Assembly (NCBI RefSeq): GCF_001874525.1
Contig: NZ_LKAQ01000001.1
Location: forward strand, 682,001-746,000
Source of the DNA: Pseudodesulfovibrio hydrargyri
GTDB taxonomy: Bacteria > Desulfobacterota > Desulfovibrionia > Desulfovibrionales > Desulfovibrionaceae
Length of the DNA: 64,000 nt
Direction of reading: 5' to 3'
This document shows positions 42,890 through 51,933 of the stretch, piece by piece. Position 1 is the first letter of the stretch; every line of letters begins with the position of its first letter. Under the pieces are notes generated by a model. The model searched no databases. It was not told where the DNA came from and saw nothing but the letters and a program-made list of their open reading frames with translations. Made by a program: the position numbers and the translations under genes.

Positions 42890-42963
42890 CAACCCACGCT
42901 CCGGGCGGGCTCGCGGCCTGAAATCCCTTGCCGCGCCACCCCGTTGCATGGTAGCCGCACCTG

Positions 42964-43605
42964 ATGTTCAACATCACCGCACAGGACATCCAGGTCTACC
43001 TGACCCTGGCACCGGGTCTGCTCATCGCCCTGGTCTTCCACGAGGTGGCGCACGGCTACGTGGCCTACCTGCTCGGCGACCCCACGGCCAAATCCGCCGG
43101 GCGGCTGACCCTGAACCCGCTCAAGCACCTGGATCCCATCGGGACACTGGCCTTCTTCTTCGTCCACTTCGGCTGGGCGCGGCCCGTGCCGGTCAACGCC
43201 CGCTATTTCAAGAACCCGCGCAAGGGCATGATGTTCACGGCCATGGCCGGGCCGGGCGTCAATTTCATCCTGGCCGCCCTGTTTGCCGGGGCCTTTCATC
43301 TCATGGCCCTGTTCGGCTTGAGCCCCAGCAGCGCGCTCTACGCCGTGGCCTACTACGGGGTCTTCGTCAATCTCATCCTGGCCGCCTTCAATCTCCTGCC
43401 CATCCCGCCGCTGGACGGCAGCAACGTCCTGGCGTACTTTCTTTCCCCGCGAGCCGCCTACAAGTACATGTCCCTGAGCCGCTACGGGTTCATCATCCTC
43501 ATCGCCATCATCCTGCTCGGACGCTATACCGGGCTCGACATCGTCGGCCGGGTGATCGTCCCCCTGGTCCAGGGGTTGGGCTCCCTGTTGGGCGTGCCCC
43601 TCTAA
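42964..43605 (+). CDS. Site-2 protease family (M50) membrane protein
   Basis: 213 aa with about five membrane segments. Zinc site HEVAH near residue 26 and the partner motif [12 protein letters not shown] near 150 (LDG supplies the third ligand). Compact form without PDZ domain, as in the SpoIVFB-like/unclassified bacterial M50 group next to trpS in many Deltaproteobacteria. Substrate unknown. It is 25 bases upstream of trpS. Confidence 0.9.
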   Translation: MFNITAQDIQVYLTLAPGLLIALVFHEVAHGYVAYLLGDPTAKSAGRLTLNPLKHLDPIGTLAFFFVHFGWARPVPVNARYFKNPRKGMMFTAMAGPGVNFILAALFAGAFHLMALFGLSPSSALYAVAYYGVFVNLILAAFNLLPIPPLDGSNVLAYFLSPRAAYKYMSLSRYGFIILIAIILLGRYTGLDIVGRVIVPLVQGLGSLLGVPL

Positions 43606-43630
43606 CCTTCTAACCGCAGACCACTTCATC

Positions 43631-44620
43631 ATGAGCGAAAAACAACGAATTCTTTCCGGCATGCGTCCCACCGGCCCCCTGCACCTCGGCCACTATTTCG
43701 GCGTCATCGACAACTGGCTGAGACTCCAGGAGGAGTACGACTGCTTTTTCTTCGTGGCCGACTGGCACGCCCTGACCAGCGAATACGCCGACCCGACCCG
43801 CATCAAGGGGTTCATCCCCGGCCTGGTCAAGGACTGGGTGGCCGCCGGACTGGACCCGGAAAAGTGTTCCATCTTCCAGCAGTCACAGATCAAGGAGCAC
43901 GCCGAGCTCAACCTGATCCTGTCCATGTACACCCCGCTGGGCTGGCTCGAACGCTGCCCGACCTACAAGGACCAGAAGGAGCAGCTGTCCCAGAAGGACC
44001 TGAACACCCACGGCTTCCTCGGCTATCCCGTGCTCATGTCCGTGGACATCCTCATGTACAAGCCCCTGGCCGTGCCCGTGGGCAAGGACCAGTTGCCGCA
44101 CCTGGAGCTGACCCGCGAGATCGCGCGCCGCTTCAACCACCTGAACAACACCGACCTGTTCCCGGAACCGGCCGACATGCTCACCGAGGAGCCGGTCCTG
44201 CCCGGCCTGGACGGGCGCAAGATGTCCAAGAGCTACGGCAACTCCATCATGCTCTCCGAGCCGCTGGACGAAATCATGCCCAAGGTGCGCGGCATGAAGA
44301 CCGACGAGAACCGGCTGCGCAAATCCGACCCGGGCGATCCGGACGTCTGCAACCTCTTCCCCTACCACCGGCTCATGACCGACAAGGCCAGGCTCCCCGA
44401 GATCATCAAGGGGTGCAAGGACGCGTCCTGGGGCTGCGTGGACTGCAAGAAGCTGCTCATGGAGTCCCTGGAACGGTTCCTCACCCCCCTGCACGAGCGC
44501 CGCGCCGCCTGCACCGACGAGAAGGTCCGGGAAATCCTGGAGGCGGGCAACGCCAGGGCGCGTTCCTACGCCGAAAAGACCATGGAAGAGGTCCGCAAGG
44601 TCATCAACTTCGACTTCTAG
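43631..44620 (+). CDS. trpS: Tryptophan-tRNA ligase
   Basis: 329 aa, class I synthetase. HIGH-type motif PLHLGHYFG, KMSKS motif GRKMSKSYGNS, tryptophan/adenylate-binding GKDQLPHLELTREIA. Normal length for bacterial TrpRS. The C-terminal part has CKDASWGCVDCKK, Cys residues seen in several Deltaproteobacterial forms. Downstream of the M50 protease. Confidence 0.96.
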   Translation: MSEKQRILSGMRPTGPLHLGHYFGVIDNWLRLQEEYDCFFFVADWHALTSEYADPTRIKGFIPGLVKDWVAAGLDPEKCSIFQQSQIKEHAELNLILSMYTPLGWLERCPTYKDQKEQLSQKDLNTHGFLGYPVLMSVDILMYKPLAVPVGKDQLPHLELTREIARRFNHLNNTDLFPEPADMLTEEPVLPGLDGRKMSKSYGNSIMLSEPLDEIMPKVRGMKTDENRLRKSDPGDPDVCNLFPYHRLMTDKARLPEIIKGCKDASWGCVDCKKLLMESLERFLTPLHERRAACTDEKVREILEAGNARARSYAEKTMEEVRKVINFDF

Positions 44621-44689
44621 GCGAAAACGCGCTAGAGTGTTCGAATCCACCCGGACACGACCGGGCCAAACCACCATCCAGGAGATTCT

Positions 44690-45118
44690 ATGACTGCGCA
44701 GAATGGCAGCACCGTCAAGGTACACTACACCGGCACCCTCAAGGAGGACGGCAGCCAGTTCGATTCCAGCGAAGGCCGCGAGCCGCTGGAGTTCAAGCTG
44801 GGCGAAGGCATGGTCATCGCCGGATTCGAGAAGGCCGTGATCGGCAAGTCCGCGGGCGACACCGTGACCGTGGAGATTCCGCCCGAGGAGGGCTACGGCT
44901 CCCCCAGCGAGGAGCTGGTCTTCCAGGTCCGCCGCGAGCAGCTCCCGCCCACCGTGGAGCTGGAGGAGGGCATCATGCTGGAGATCCGCACCGAGGACGG
45001 CCAGCCCGCCTACGTCCGCGTGACCGAGTTCGACGAGGAACTGGTCACCCTGGACGGCAACCATCCCCTGTCCGGCCAGACCCTGGTGTTCGACATCGAA
45101 ATCGTTGAAGTAGCGTAA
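44690..45118 (+). CDS. FKBP-type peptidyl-prolyl isomerase, SlyD-like
   Basis: 142 aa, no signal peptide. FKBP half MTAQNGSTVKVHYTGTLKED, the flap/IF insertion IPPEEGYGSPSEEL and FQVRREQLPP, then the C-terminal GNHPLSGQTLVFDIEIVEV that closes SlyD-type FKBPs. The His-rich metal tail of E. coli SlyD is absent. Acts as chaperone/prolyl isomerase. AGGAG precedes the ATG. Confidence 0.93.
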   Translation: MTAQNGSTVKVHYTGTLKEDGSQFDSSEGREPLEFKLGEGMVIAGFEKAVIGKSAGDTVTVEIPPEEGYGSPSEELVFQVRREQLPPTVELEEGIMLEIRTEDGQPAYVRVTEFDEELVTLDGNHPLSGQTLVFDIEIVEVA

Positions 45119-45142
45119 CCGGCGACACTGTTAACAACTTTC

Positions 45143-45182
45143 CCCGCCTCTTGCTGCACCGGCGAGGGGCGGGGTTTTCTTT
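45143..45182 (+). terminator. Terminator of the FKBP gene
   Basis: CCCCGCC / GGCGGGG stem with a larger loop, followed by TTTTCTTTT; ends about 14 bases ahead of the next ATG. Confidence 0.7.
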
Positions 45183-45195
45183 TGCGAGACGCGTC

Positions 45196-46371
45196 ATGAG
45201 CATATCCGATCGTTGCTGCGGCATCACCCCGTTCCTGGTCATGGAAATCAACGAGAAGGCCGAGGCCATGGAGCGGGCCGGACAGTCCGTCATCCGCATG
45301 TGCGTGGGCGAACCGGACTTCGACACGCCCGAATGCGCCAAGAAGGCCGCCTGCCGGGCGCTCGACGACAACCAGACCCACTACACCCATTCGCTCGGCA
45401 TCCGCGAGCTGCGCGAGGCCATCTGCGAGGACTACCAAAAGCGTTACGGCGTGGACATCTCCCCGGACAACATGGTCGTCACCCAGGGCACCAGCCCGGC
45501 CATGCTCGTGCTCTTCTCCACCATCCTGGACCAGGGCGACAAGGTCATCTCCTCGGACCCGTGCTACGCCTGCTACGACAATTTCATCACCTTTGCCGGA
45601 GCGCAGCCGGTCAAGGTCCCGGTCTTCGAGGACGACGGCTTCCAGTACCGCGTGTCCGCCATCCGCAGGGCCCTTGCGGAGAACAACCGGATCAAGGCCA
45701 TCCTGATCAACTCCCCGGCCAACCCCACCGGCACCCTGCTCTCCGAGGAGCGGCTTGCGGCCATCGCCGAGATCGCCGAGGAGCACAACCTGTGGATCGT
45801 GTCCGACGAGATCTACCACGGCCTGGTCTACGAGGGGAAGGAACACTCCATCCTCGAATACACGGACCGCGCCTTCGTGTTCAACGGTTTCTCCAAGCTC
45901 TACGCCATGACCGGCTGGCGGCTGGGCTATCTCATCGCCCCGCCCAACTTCATGCGCACCCTCCAGAACCTCTGCCAGAACTTCTTCATCTCGGCCAACA
46001 CCATGGCCCAGTGGGGCGGCCTGGCCGCGCTCAAAGAGGCCGGAGAGGACGTGGAACGGATGAAGACCACCTACAACAAGCGCCGCGTCTATATGCTCGA
46101 GCGCCTCAAGAACATGGGCCTGCCCGTCAGGCACGAGCCCACCGGCGCGTTCTACGTGCTCATCAACATGCGCCCCTACGCCGAAAAGTTCGGCGGCTCC
46201 TCCCTGGCCCTGGCCTACGACATCCTCGAAAAGGCGCACATCGCCGTCACCCCGGGCATCGACTTCGGCCAGGGTGCCGAGGGCTACATCCGCTTCTCCT
46301 ACGCCACCTCCATGGCCAACATCGAGGAAGGCATGAACCGGTTGGAAAGGTATCTGAAGGACTTCAGTTAG
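45196..46371 (+). CDS. Class I/II pyridoxal-phosphate aminotransferase
   Basis: 391 aa, fold-type I. CVGEPDFDTPE near 35, GTSPAMLVLF, NSPANPTGTLL (Asn/Pro of the PLP site), VSDEIYHGLVY (Asp and Tyr), Schiff-base Lys in FNGFSKLYAMTGWRLGY, and the carboxylate-binding Arg in YIRFSYAT near the end. Aspartate/aromatic/alanine aminotransferase group; substrate not decided by sequence. The ATG at 45196 has only a weak ribosome site and follows the terminator closely. Confidence 0.9.
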   Translation: MSISDRCCGITPFLVMEINEKAEAMERAGQSVIRMCVGEPDFDTPECAKKAACRALDDNQTHYTHSLGIRELREAICEDYQKRYGVDISPDNMVVTQGTSPAMLVLFSTILDQGDKVISSDPCYACYDNFITFAGAQPVKVPVFEDDGFQYRVSAIRRALAENNRIKAILINSPANPTGTLLSEERLAAIAEIAEEHNLWIVSDEIYHGLVYEGKEHSILEYTDRAFVFNGFSKLYAMTGWRLGYLIAPPNFMRTLQNLCQNFFISANTMAQWGGLAALKEAGEDVERMKTTYNKRRVYMLERLKNMGLPVRHEPTGAFYVLINMRPYAEKFGGSSLALAYDILEKAHIAVTPGIDFGQGAEGYIRFSYATSMANIEEGMNRLERYLKDFS

Positions 46372-46389
46372 TTCCGTCCTACACGCCAA

Positions 46390-46423
46390 TCAAAGGGGAG
46401 CAGTCGACATGCTCCCCTTTTTT
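46390..46423 (+). terminator. Terminator of the aminotransferase gene
   Basis: AAAGGGGAGCA-GTCGACA-TGCTCCCCTTTTTT, perfect stem and T tract, 18 bases after the stop. Confidence 0.9.
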
Positions 46424-46436
46424 GCGCCCAGGAAAG

Positions 46437-46538
46437 GCCTCCGGCGGGGCCTCGCCGGCCGGGCGTCTCCGACGGCTCAAGAACCTTTTGAAAAAGGTCC
46501 TTGAGAATCTCCAAAACTTTTTCTGCCGCTTCGCGGGG
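46437..46538 (+). repeat. Dispersed hairpin element, copy E (variant arms)
   Basis: GCCTCCGGCGG start, a second short GC hairpin (GGCCTCGCCGGCC), then CTCAAGAACCTTTT-GAAA-AAGGTCCTTGAG, AATCTCCAAAACTTTTT and GCTTCGCGG. Same order of parts as copies A-D, with different but still complementary arms. Points towards copy C, tail to tail. Copies E and C plus the terminator fill the 382-base gap 46372-46753; 46539-46638 holds nothing I recognise. Confidence 0.75.
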
Positions 46539-46638
46539 CCGTGCGTGCGCAGAGAGTCCCCTCTCAACCACGCTTGCGCATCCGCCCATGTTCCATCCGG
46601 ACGTCCGCCCCGCCTCGATCCGCCCCCCGCGCGGAAAC

Positions 46639-46748
46639 GCATCCAAAAAATTTAGGAAGGAAGAGGGGATGGGGGGTCCGGGGGAAGGGGAGAGGGAAAC
46701 CCTTTTCTCAAAGGGTTTCCCTCTCCCCTTCCCCCGGCCGCCGGAGGC
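46639..46748 (-). repeat. Dispersed hairpin element, copy C
   Basis: On the minus strand: GCCTCCGGCGGCC, then near-perfect arms GGGGGAAGGGGAGAGGGAAA / TTTCCCTCTCCCCTTCCCCC, CCCCCCATCCCC, CTTCCTAAATTTTTTGGATGCG. It begins 5 bases after the stop of the 204-aa gene, the same distance as copy B from its gene. Confidence 0.85.
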
Positions 46749-46753
46749 GCCCC

Positions 46754-47368
46754 CTACACCCGGATGTCCAGCCCCTTGTACGGGGCGGCGCCCGCGCCGA
46801 CCACAACGCCGCCGGGGGCGAACAGGGATTGGGGGGGCATGTTGGCGGCGTACCAGTTGGCCATGGCTTCGGCGGACAGGGGGCGGGTCATGTCCTGTTC
46901 GGGCAGGCCGTTCCTGGCCGAGGCGGCGAGCTTGCCGAACTGGAGGGCCTGGCCGAGTTGTCGCACCCGGTCTGGGTTGGCCGCGAAATAGGCGTTGATC
47001 ATGTCCTTGTCCGGGTGTTCGCCCGCGACCGCGGCCGAGCCAGCCGGATCGTAGAGCAGGCGGAAAACCGTGGCGGTGTTCACGCCCAGGCCCTCAAGGT
47101 CGGCCTTGACCTCGTCGGTCCAGGTTTCGAGCAGTTCGGCGTGGCGATTCTCGACGTCGGCGAAGGTCAGCTGCCCGCCGGCGTCGGGCGATGCGGTGGA
47201 AAGCAGGTCGCGCAGATAGCCGCGCAGGACCGATCCCGAGGCGGAGCCGTCGTCTCGACGGGTTTTTGACTGCTCGGGACCCAGGGGAAATTCGCCGTCC
47301 GAGGCGGATCTCCTCGGACGCTTGTACGTGTACCCTTGTACAGCCTGTTCAATAGGTTGCGTTGCCAT
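46754..47368 (-). CDS. Hypothetical protein
   Basis: 204 aa, soluble, no signal peptide. N-terminal 45 residues look disordered and basic (YKRPRRSASDGEFP); the middle is helical (ADVENRHAELLETWTDEVKA, GVNTATVFRLLYDP, NPDRVRQLGQALQFGKLA); the end is Gly/Ala-rich (GGVVVGAGAAPYKGLDIRV). Family not recognised; the disordered start and structural ending are seen in flagellar or appendage-associated proteins, but no motif supports that. Monocistronic, with repeat copy C right after the stop. Confidence 0.75.
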   Translation of the reverse strand: MATQPIEQAVQGYTYKRPRRSASDGEFPLGPEQSKTRRDDGSASGSVLRGYLRDLLSTASPDAGGQLTFADVENRHAELLETWTDEVKADLEGLGVNTATVFRLLYDPAGSAAVAGEHPDKDMINAYFAANPDRVRQLGQALQFGKLAASARNGLPEQDMTRPLSAEAMANWYAANMPPQSLFAPGGVVVGAGAAPYKGLDIRV

Positions 47369-47518
47369 AATGCCTTCCCGCGCAGGCGTTGCACCGAAAA
47401 ACCGCAGACGTTCACCCTATATTCGTAGCATGAAATGTACCATTCGATTGCCAAGAATCGGCGATCAAGGTTAGAATGGGGCAACTCCTGACAAACCGCC
47501 AACCGCCGGGGGAAGGCC

Positions 47519-47818
47519 ATGATGCTCAAGAAGACGTTGAAGATAAACGGGGTGGAAGTATCCAAGATCGTGAACCGCAACGAACGGCGCGTGGCCGGGC
47601 TGATCCCGGAAATCCTCGAGGAATATTACAAAGACTATATCTTCGAGGACCTGGACATCCAGGACATCTACGCCCTGGCCCTGAACCTGCTGCCCGCCGC
47701 CTATGCCCAGGCCGGGTCCATCGTGCTCTCGGACCGCATCTCCGACTACGAGCTGCGCTCCCAGATACGCAAGGCCGTGGAACGGGTCCTGGACAACCCC
47801 ACCAGGGCGAGCGGCTAG
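47519..47818 (+). CDS. ComFB-like late competence protein
   Basis: 99 aa. VVxRNERRV-type helix (IVNRNERRVAGLIPEILEEY) followed by LDIQDIYALALNLLPAAYAQ matches the ComFB family core; some ComFB-like proteins bind cyclic-di-nucleotides. The usual Cys residues of ComFB (for example between the two helices) are absent here: the stretch reads YKDYIFEDLD. It may be a diverged signalling adaptor. The ATG has a purine-rich GGGGAAGG upstream. Confidence 0.8.
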   Translation: MMLKKTLKINGVEVSKIVNRNERRVAGLIPEILEEYYKDYIFEDLDIQDIYALALNLLPAAYAQAGSIVLSDRISDYELRSQIRKAVERVLDNPTRASG

Positions 47819-47847
47819 CCGAGGTTCGGCGGCAGGGAAGAAGGCAC

Positions 47848-47888
47848 AACGAACGGCCCGCCATGGCGAACATGGTCGGCCGTTTTTT
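47848..47888 (+). terminator. Terminator of the ComFB-like gene
   Basis: AACGGCC ... GGCCGTT outer stem with an inner CATG/CATG pair, followed by eight T. The rest of 47819-48075 holds nothing I recognise. Confidence 0.8.
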
Positions 47889-48075
47889 TTCGGCCCATAT
47901 CCGCCCTCGACGTCCACATTGCGGATTCCCGCGAAAGCGGAGGTACGCCGGACGCGGCATCCGGACGGCGCCCCGCCTCAGTGAAACGATGCAAATCCGT
48001 GCGCGGGCACCGTGTTGGAGCGGACGGCGGCGCGCGGAAGCGGTCCCTTCGGCCGTTTCCCGGTCCCGTGTCGCG

Positions 48076-48546
48076 TCACGGCTCTCTCTTGAGGCAACAG
48101 TTTTCGTCCAGGTGCGGCTCGATGAGCTGCCACAAGACCCGCTTGCACACGGCGAACTCCTCGGGGTCCACGTGCCGGGCTATCTCGGAGCGGCTCTCCT
48201 GGACGATGTCCAGGGTGAAGTCCACCAGCTCGCGGCCCTTGTCCGTGATGTAGATGTACTTCACCCGCCGGTCGTCGTCGCCGGACTCGCGGCGCAGCAG
48301 GCCGTGCTTTTCCAGGGCGGCCACCAGGCGGCTGACCCCGGTCTTCTCCTGGGAAAGCATGTCGCACAGCCTCCCCTGGGTCAGCCCGTCGGCCTTGTAG
48401 GCCGGCAACAGGGCGCGCCACTGCTCCACCGTGATCTTGACCCCGGCCTCGGCGAAGCGGGCGGCCAGGTCGTTGGCGTGTATGCGGGCCACCTTCCATG
48501 TGAGGAAGCCGATGGACTCCCTCGGATTCAGTCGTTCAAGATTCAT
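48076..48546 (-). CDS. MarR-family transcriptional regulator
   Basis: 156 aa from the ATG at 48546. Winged helix with ITVEQWRALLPAYKADGLTQ, recognition helix LSQEKTGVSRLVAALEKHG and wing RRESGDDDRRVKYIYITDKG. The C-terminus has two Cys (CKRVLW, NCCLKREP), possibly redox-active. It diverges from the EndoQ-UvrD gene across 95 bases, with a GTTG-N6-CAAC dyad at its own start, so it may control itself and that gene. Confidence 0.93.
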   Translation of the reverse strand: MNLERLNPRESIGFLTWKVARIHANDLAARFAEAGVKITVEQWRALLPAYKADGLTQGRLCDMLSQEKTGVSRLVAALEKHGLLRRESGDDDRRVKYIYITDKGRELVDFTLDIVQESRSEIARHVDPEEFAVCKRVLWQLIEPHLDENCCLKREP

Positions 48547-48553
48547 GGCGAAA

Positions 48554-48567
48554 GTTGTATCTGCAAC
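48554..48567. promoter_or_regulatory. Possible MarR operator
   Basis: GTTGTATCTGCAAC, an imperfect dyad 8 bases upstream of the marR ATG in the divergent gap. MarR sites are often of the TTG-N-CAA kind. Only one copy seen. Confidence 0.35.
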
Positions 48568-48641
48568 AAAACCCGCAGTCAACCCATTTTGCCGGGGACC
48601 ACGGGTTGCAATAATAGGAGTATGCCTATACTGTTCCCTCC

Positions 48642-51600
48642 ATGGAAAGATTCACCGCCGACCTGCACATCCACTCCCGTTTTTCGCGTGCCACCAGCAA
48701 GAAACTGACCATCCGGAACCTGGCCGCATGGGGCCGCCTGAAGGGGCTTTCCGTGCTCGGCACGGGCGACTTCACCCACCCGGAGTGGCTGTCGGAGATC
48801 GAGGAGCAGCTGGAGGACAACGGCAAGGGATTGTTCACCCTGCGGGAGCCCGATGGGCTGGAAAGGGAAATCCCGGCCTTTGACGGCGAAATCCCCGGCC
48901 GCACCCGGTTCATGCTCCAGACCGAGATCAGTTCCATCTACAAGCGCGGCGGCAAGGTCCGCAAGGTCCACAACCTGGTCTTCATGCCCAACCTGGACGC
49001 GGTCAGACGGTTCAACGAGCGGCTCGGCCAGGTGGGCAACCTGGCCTCGGACGGCCGCCCCATCCTCGGCCTGGACTCCCGCGACCTCATGGACCTGGTC
49101 CTGGACACCCACTCCCAGGCCTTCCTGGTCCCGGCGCACATCTGGACCCCCTGGTTCTCCCTGTTCGGCTCCAAGTCCGGCTTCGACTCCATCCGCGAGT
49201 GCTTCGGCGACTACGCGGACGAAATCTTCGCCATGGAGACCGGGCTGTCGTCCGACCCGGAGATGAACTGGACCTGGTCCGAGCTGGACCGCATCCGGCT
49301 GATCTCCAACTCCGACGCCCACTCCGGCGAGAAGCTCGGCCGCGAGGCCAACCTGTTCCGGGGCGAGATTTCCTACGAGGGCATCTACCGGGCCCTGCGC
49401 GGCGAGGGACTGGGTCACAAATTTCTCGGCACCGTCGAGTTCTTCCCCGAGGAGGGCAAGTACCACATGGACGGGCACCGCAAGTGCGGCGTGTCCATGG
49501 ATCCCCACGAGACCATCGCCCGGGACGGCATCTGCCCGGTCTGCGGCAAGCCAGTGACCGTGGGCGTGTACAACCGCGTCCTGGAGCTGGCCGACCGCGA
49601 GGAGCCTGTCCAGCCCGCGGGCGCGCCCGGCTTCGTCTCGCTCATCCCGCTCAAGGAGATTCTCTCCGAGGTGCTCGGCGTGGGCACGGGCTCCAAGAAG
49701 GTCGACCACCTGTACATGCAGCTCATCCGCGAGTTCGGCAACGAGCTGGACGTGCTCCAGCGGGTGCCCGCCGAAGACCTGAGCCGCTTTTCCTGCCACC
49801 TGGCCGAGGGCATCACCCGCATGCGCGACGGCCAGGTCATCCGCAAGGCCGGGTTCGACGGCGAGTTCGGGGTCATCTCGGTCTTTTCGGAAAAGGAGCG
49901 CGCCGAGATCAAGAACGGGGCCACGCTCATCCACATTCCCCGGCCCGAAGTCAGGCCCGATCCAGGCATGACCGCGACCTGCAAGGCCGTGTCCCGGCCC
50001 AAGGTCGAAGCCGTGCCCCTGGCCTACAACGACGCCCAACAGGCGGCCATAGACGCGGGCCCGGGCCCGGTGCTCGTCCTGGCGGGCCCCGGCACCGGCA
50101 AGACCCAGACCCTCATGGGCAGGGTGGAACGGCTCATGGACGAGGGGGTCAACCCCAAGCGCATCCTGGCCCTGACCTTCACCCGCCGGGCCGCCCAGGA
50201 GATGCGCGACCGGCTGCACGCCCTGCGCGGCGAGAAGGCCGACATGCCCCAGGCCGGGACGCTCCACTCCCTGTGCTTCGACTACTGGAAGCACGCCTAT
50301 TCCGAGACGCCCATCGTGGTCCCCGAGGGAGCGGCCAAGAAACTTTTCGCCGAGGTCAACCCGGAGTTTGCGGGCAAGAACCTGGACCACTACTGGAACA
50401 AGTACATCCTGGCCCGCGAGCAACTGGCCGGCCTGCCCGACGACCTGGCCGAGGCGCACATCAGCTACGGCAACCAGAAGAACCACTGGGACCTGGTGGA
50501 CTACACCGACCTTTTGGAATTCATGCTCGAACAAAGCGGCGCGCCGACCTTCCACATGCCCTACACCCACGTCCTGGTGGACGAGGTCCAGGACCTCACC
50601 CCCCTGCAACTGGCCGTGGTCCGGGGCATCGCCGGACAGTCCGGCGAGGGGCTGTTCTGCATCGGCGACCCCAAGCAGTCCATCTACGGGTTCCGTGGGG
50701 CCGTAAGCGATGTGGAGGAGCACCTCAAGGGGGTCTGGCCGAACATCGAGCTGGTCACCCTGATCGACAACTACCGCTCGGGCCAGACCATCCTGGACGG
50801 GGCGGGCAATCTTTTTCCCGAGTCCCCGCGTCTGATCGCGCGCAAGGACCTGGACGCGACCATGCACCTGTTCGAGGCCCCGGACTCCATGCGCGAGGCC
50901 ACCTGGATCAGCGACAAGATCAAGGGGCTCATCGGGGCCACCAGCCACTCCATCGTGGACGGCGAGGGCGGCGGCGAACTGGCCCCCGGCGACATCGCGG
51001 TGCTGGTCCGCTTCAAGGCGCTCATCCCGGTCATCGAAAAGGCCCTCAAGCGCGCGGGCGTGCCGGTCTCAACACCGGAGCTGGAGGGGTTCTGGCAGGA
51101 GCCCCGCGTGGCCTCCATCCTCAGGGCCGCCGAGCAGTTCCTGGGCATGACCCTGTCCGGCGTGGAGGACACCATCGAAATCCCGGACCACATCCTGGCC
51201 AAGGGCCCGGTGGGGCTGGCGGCCTTCCTCAGCGAGACCCCGCCGTTCGACCAGTTTTTCTGGGAAAGCCGCCAGTTCAAGGAGCTCAAGAAGGAGTTCG
51301 ACCGGCGCGGCGGCTGGCAGGGGCTGGTCAACTGGGTGTCGCTCCAGACCGAGCTCGAACTGGTACGCCGGACCGCCGAGAAGGTCCAGATCATGACCCT
51401 GCACGCCTCCAAGGGGCTGGAATTCGAGGCCGTCTTCATGCCCGCCTGCGAGGAGGGCATCCTGCCGTTCGCGGGCATGGACCTGCTCACCGCCAAGGTC
51501 ACCCTGACCCCGGGCCGGAGCCAGAGGTTCGCCGAGGAGCGCCGCCTGACCTTCGTGGGCATGACCCGCGCCCGGCGCAACCTCTATCTCAGCCACGCCA

Positions 51601-51740
51601 AGAGCAGGCAGCTCTACGGCAAGACCCTGACCCTGCCGAGGTCGCGCTACCTGCGGGAAATCCCGGAAGCACTCCTGACCAAGTCAACCCTGGCCGCCCG
51701 CAAGGTGACCAAGGAAAAGCAACTCGGCCTGCTCGATTAG
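48642..51740 (+). CDS. EndoQ-like PHP nuclease fused to UvrD-family helicase
   Basis: 1032 aa. The first about 430 residues match endonuclease Q: PHP metal motif ADLHIHSRFSRATSKKL, GTGDFTHPEW, SNSDAHSGEKLGREANLF, and a zinc finger (CGVSMDP...ICPVCGKPV near 280-310). EndoQ cuts 5' of deaminated bases and abasic sites. The rest is a superfamily 1 helicase: Walker A GPGTGKT near 482, Walker B VDEVQDLTP near 647, GDPKQSIYGFRG, motif V/VI TLHASKGLEFEAVF and VGMTRARRNLY. It likely couples incision with unwinding in repair of hypoxanthine or uracil. Diverges from marR. Confidence 0.9.
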   Translation: MERFTADLHIHSRFSRATSKKLTIRNLAAWGRLKGLSVLGTGDFTHPEWLSEIEEQLEDNGKGLFTLREPDGLEREIPAFDGEIPGRTRFMLQTEISSIYKRGGKVRKVHNLVFMPNLDAVRRFNERLGQVGNLASDGRPILGLDSRDLMDLVLDTHSQAFLVPAHIWTPWFSLFGSKSGFDSIRECFGDYADEIFAMETGLSSDPEMNWTWSELDRIRLISNSDAHSGEKLGREANLFRGEISYEGIYRALRGEGLGHKFLGTVEFFPEEGKYHMDGHRKCGVSMDPHETIARDGICPVCGKPVTVGVYNRVLELADREEPVQPAGAPGFVSLIPLKEILSEVLGVGTGSKKVDHLYMQLIREFGNELDVLQRVPAEDLSRFSCHLAEGITRMRDGQVIRKAGFDGEFGVISVFSEKERAEIKNGATLIHIPRPEVRPDPGMTATCKAVSRPKVEAVPLAYNDAQQAAIDAGPGPVLVLAGPGTGKTQTLMGRVERLMDEGVNPKRILALTFTRRAAQEMRDRLHALRGEKADMPQAGTLHSLCFDYWKHAYSETPIVVPEGAAKKLFAEVNPEFAGKNLDHYWNKYILAREQLAGLPDDLAEAHISYGNQKNHWDLVDYTDLLEFMLEQSGAPTFHMPYTHVLVDEVQDLTPLQLAVVRGIAGQSGEGLFCIGDPKQSIYGFRGAVSDVEEHLKGVWPNIELVTLIDNYRSGQTILDGAGNLFPESPRLIARKDLDATMHLFEAPDSMREATWISDKIKGLIGATSHSIVDGEGGGELAPGDIAVLVRFKALIPVIEKALKRAGVPVSTPELEGFWQEPRVASILRAAEQFLGMTLSGVEDTIEIPDHILAKGPVGLAAFLSETPPFDQFFWESRQFKELKKEFDRRGGWQGLVNWVSLQTELELVRRTAEKVQIMTLHASKGLEFEAVFMPACEEGILPFAGMDLLTAKVTLTPGRSQRFAEERRLTFVGMTRARRNLYLSHAKSRQLYGKTLTLPRSRYLREIPEALLTKSTLAARKVTKEKQLGLLD

Positions 51741-51880
51741 AGAAGAAAGCGGTAGAGTCCGCGTTCGTAGACCCAGCAGAGATTGCGGGCCGCGGACCGG
51801 GACACGCCGAATCGGCGCAACCGGCAGAAGACGTGCAGGGGGTTGAACTTATGTTGGAAATAATTCCGAAACCCGATCAT
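51737..51880 (-). CDS. Small conserved protein (YbdD/KFNPLHV type)
   Basis: 47 aa from the ATG at 51880, which has GAGG 8 bases upstream (a TTG frame to 51928 is longer but unsupported). MIGFRNYFQHKFNPLHVFCR then GVSRSAARNLCWVYERGLY. Short proteins with KFNxLHVxCRL and a C-terminal YE(R/K) occur in Desulfovibrionales; function unknown. It overlaps the EndoQ-UvrD stop by 4 bases, tail to tail. Composition fits the host. Confidence 0.6.
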   Translation of the reverse strand: MIGFRNYFQHKFNPLHVFCRLRRFGVSRSAARNLCWVYERGLYRFLL

Positions 51881-51933
51881 ATTCAGAACCTCGGCAAATC
51901 GTTCGTCACACTGAGCGATTCGCTGCAATAGCC

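Noticed and set aside
44636..44665. GTTCGAATCC resembling a tRNA T loop after trpS
   Set aside because: No acceptor, D or anticodon arm can be folded around it.
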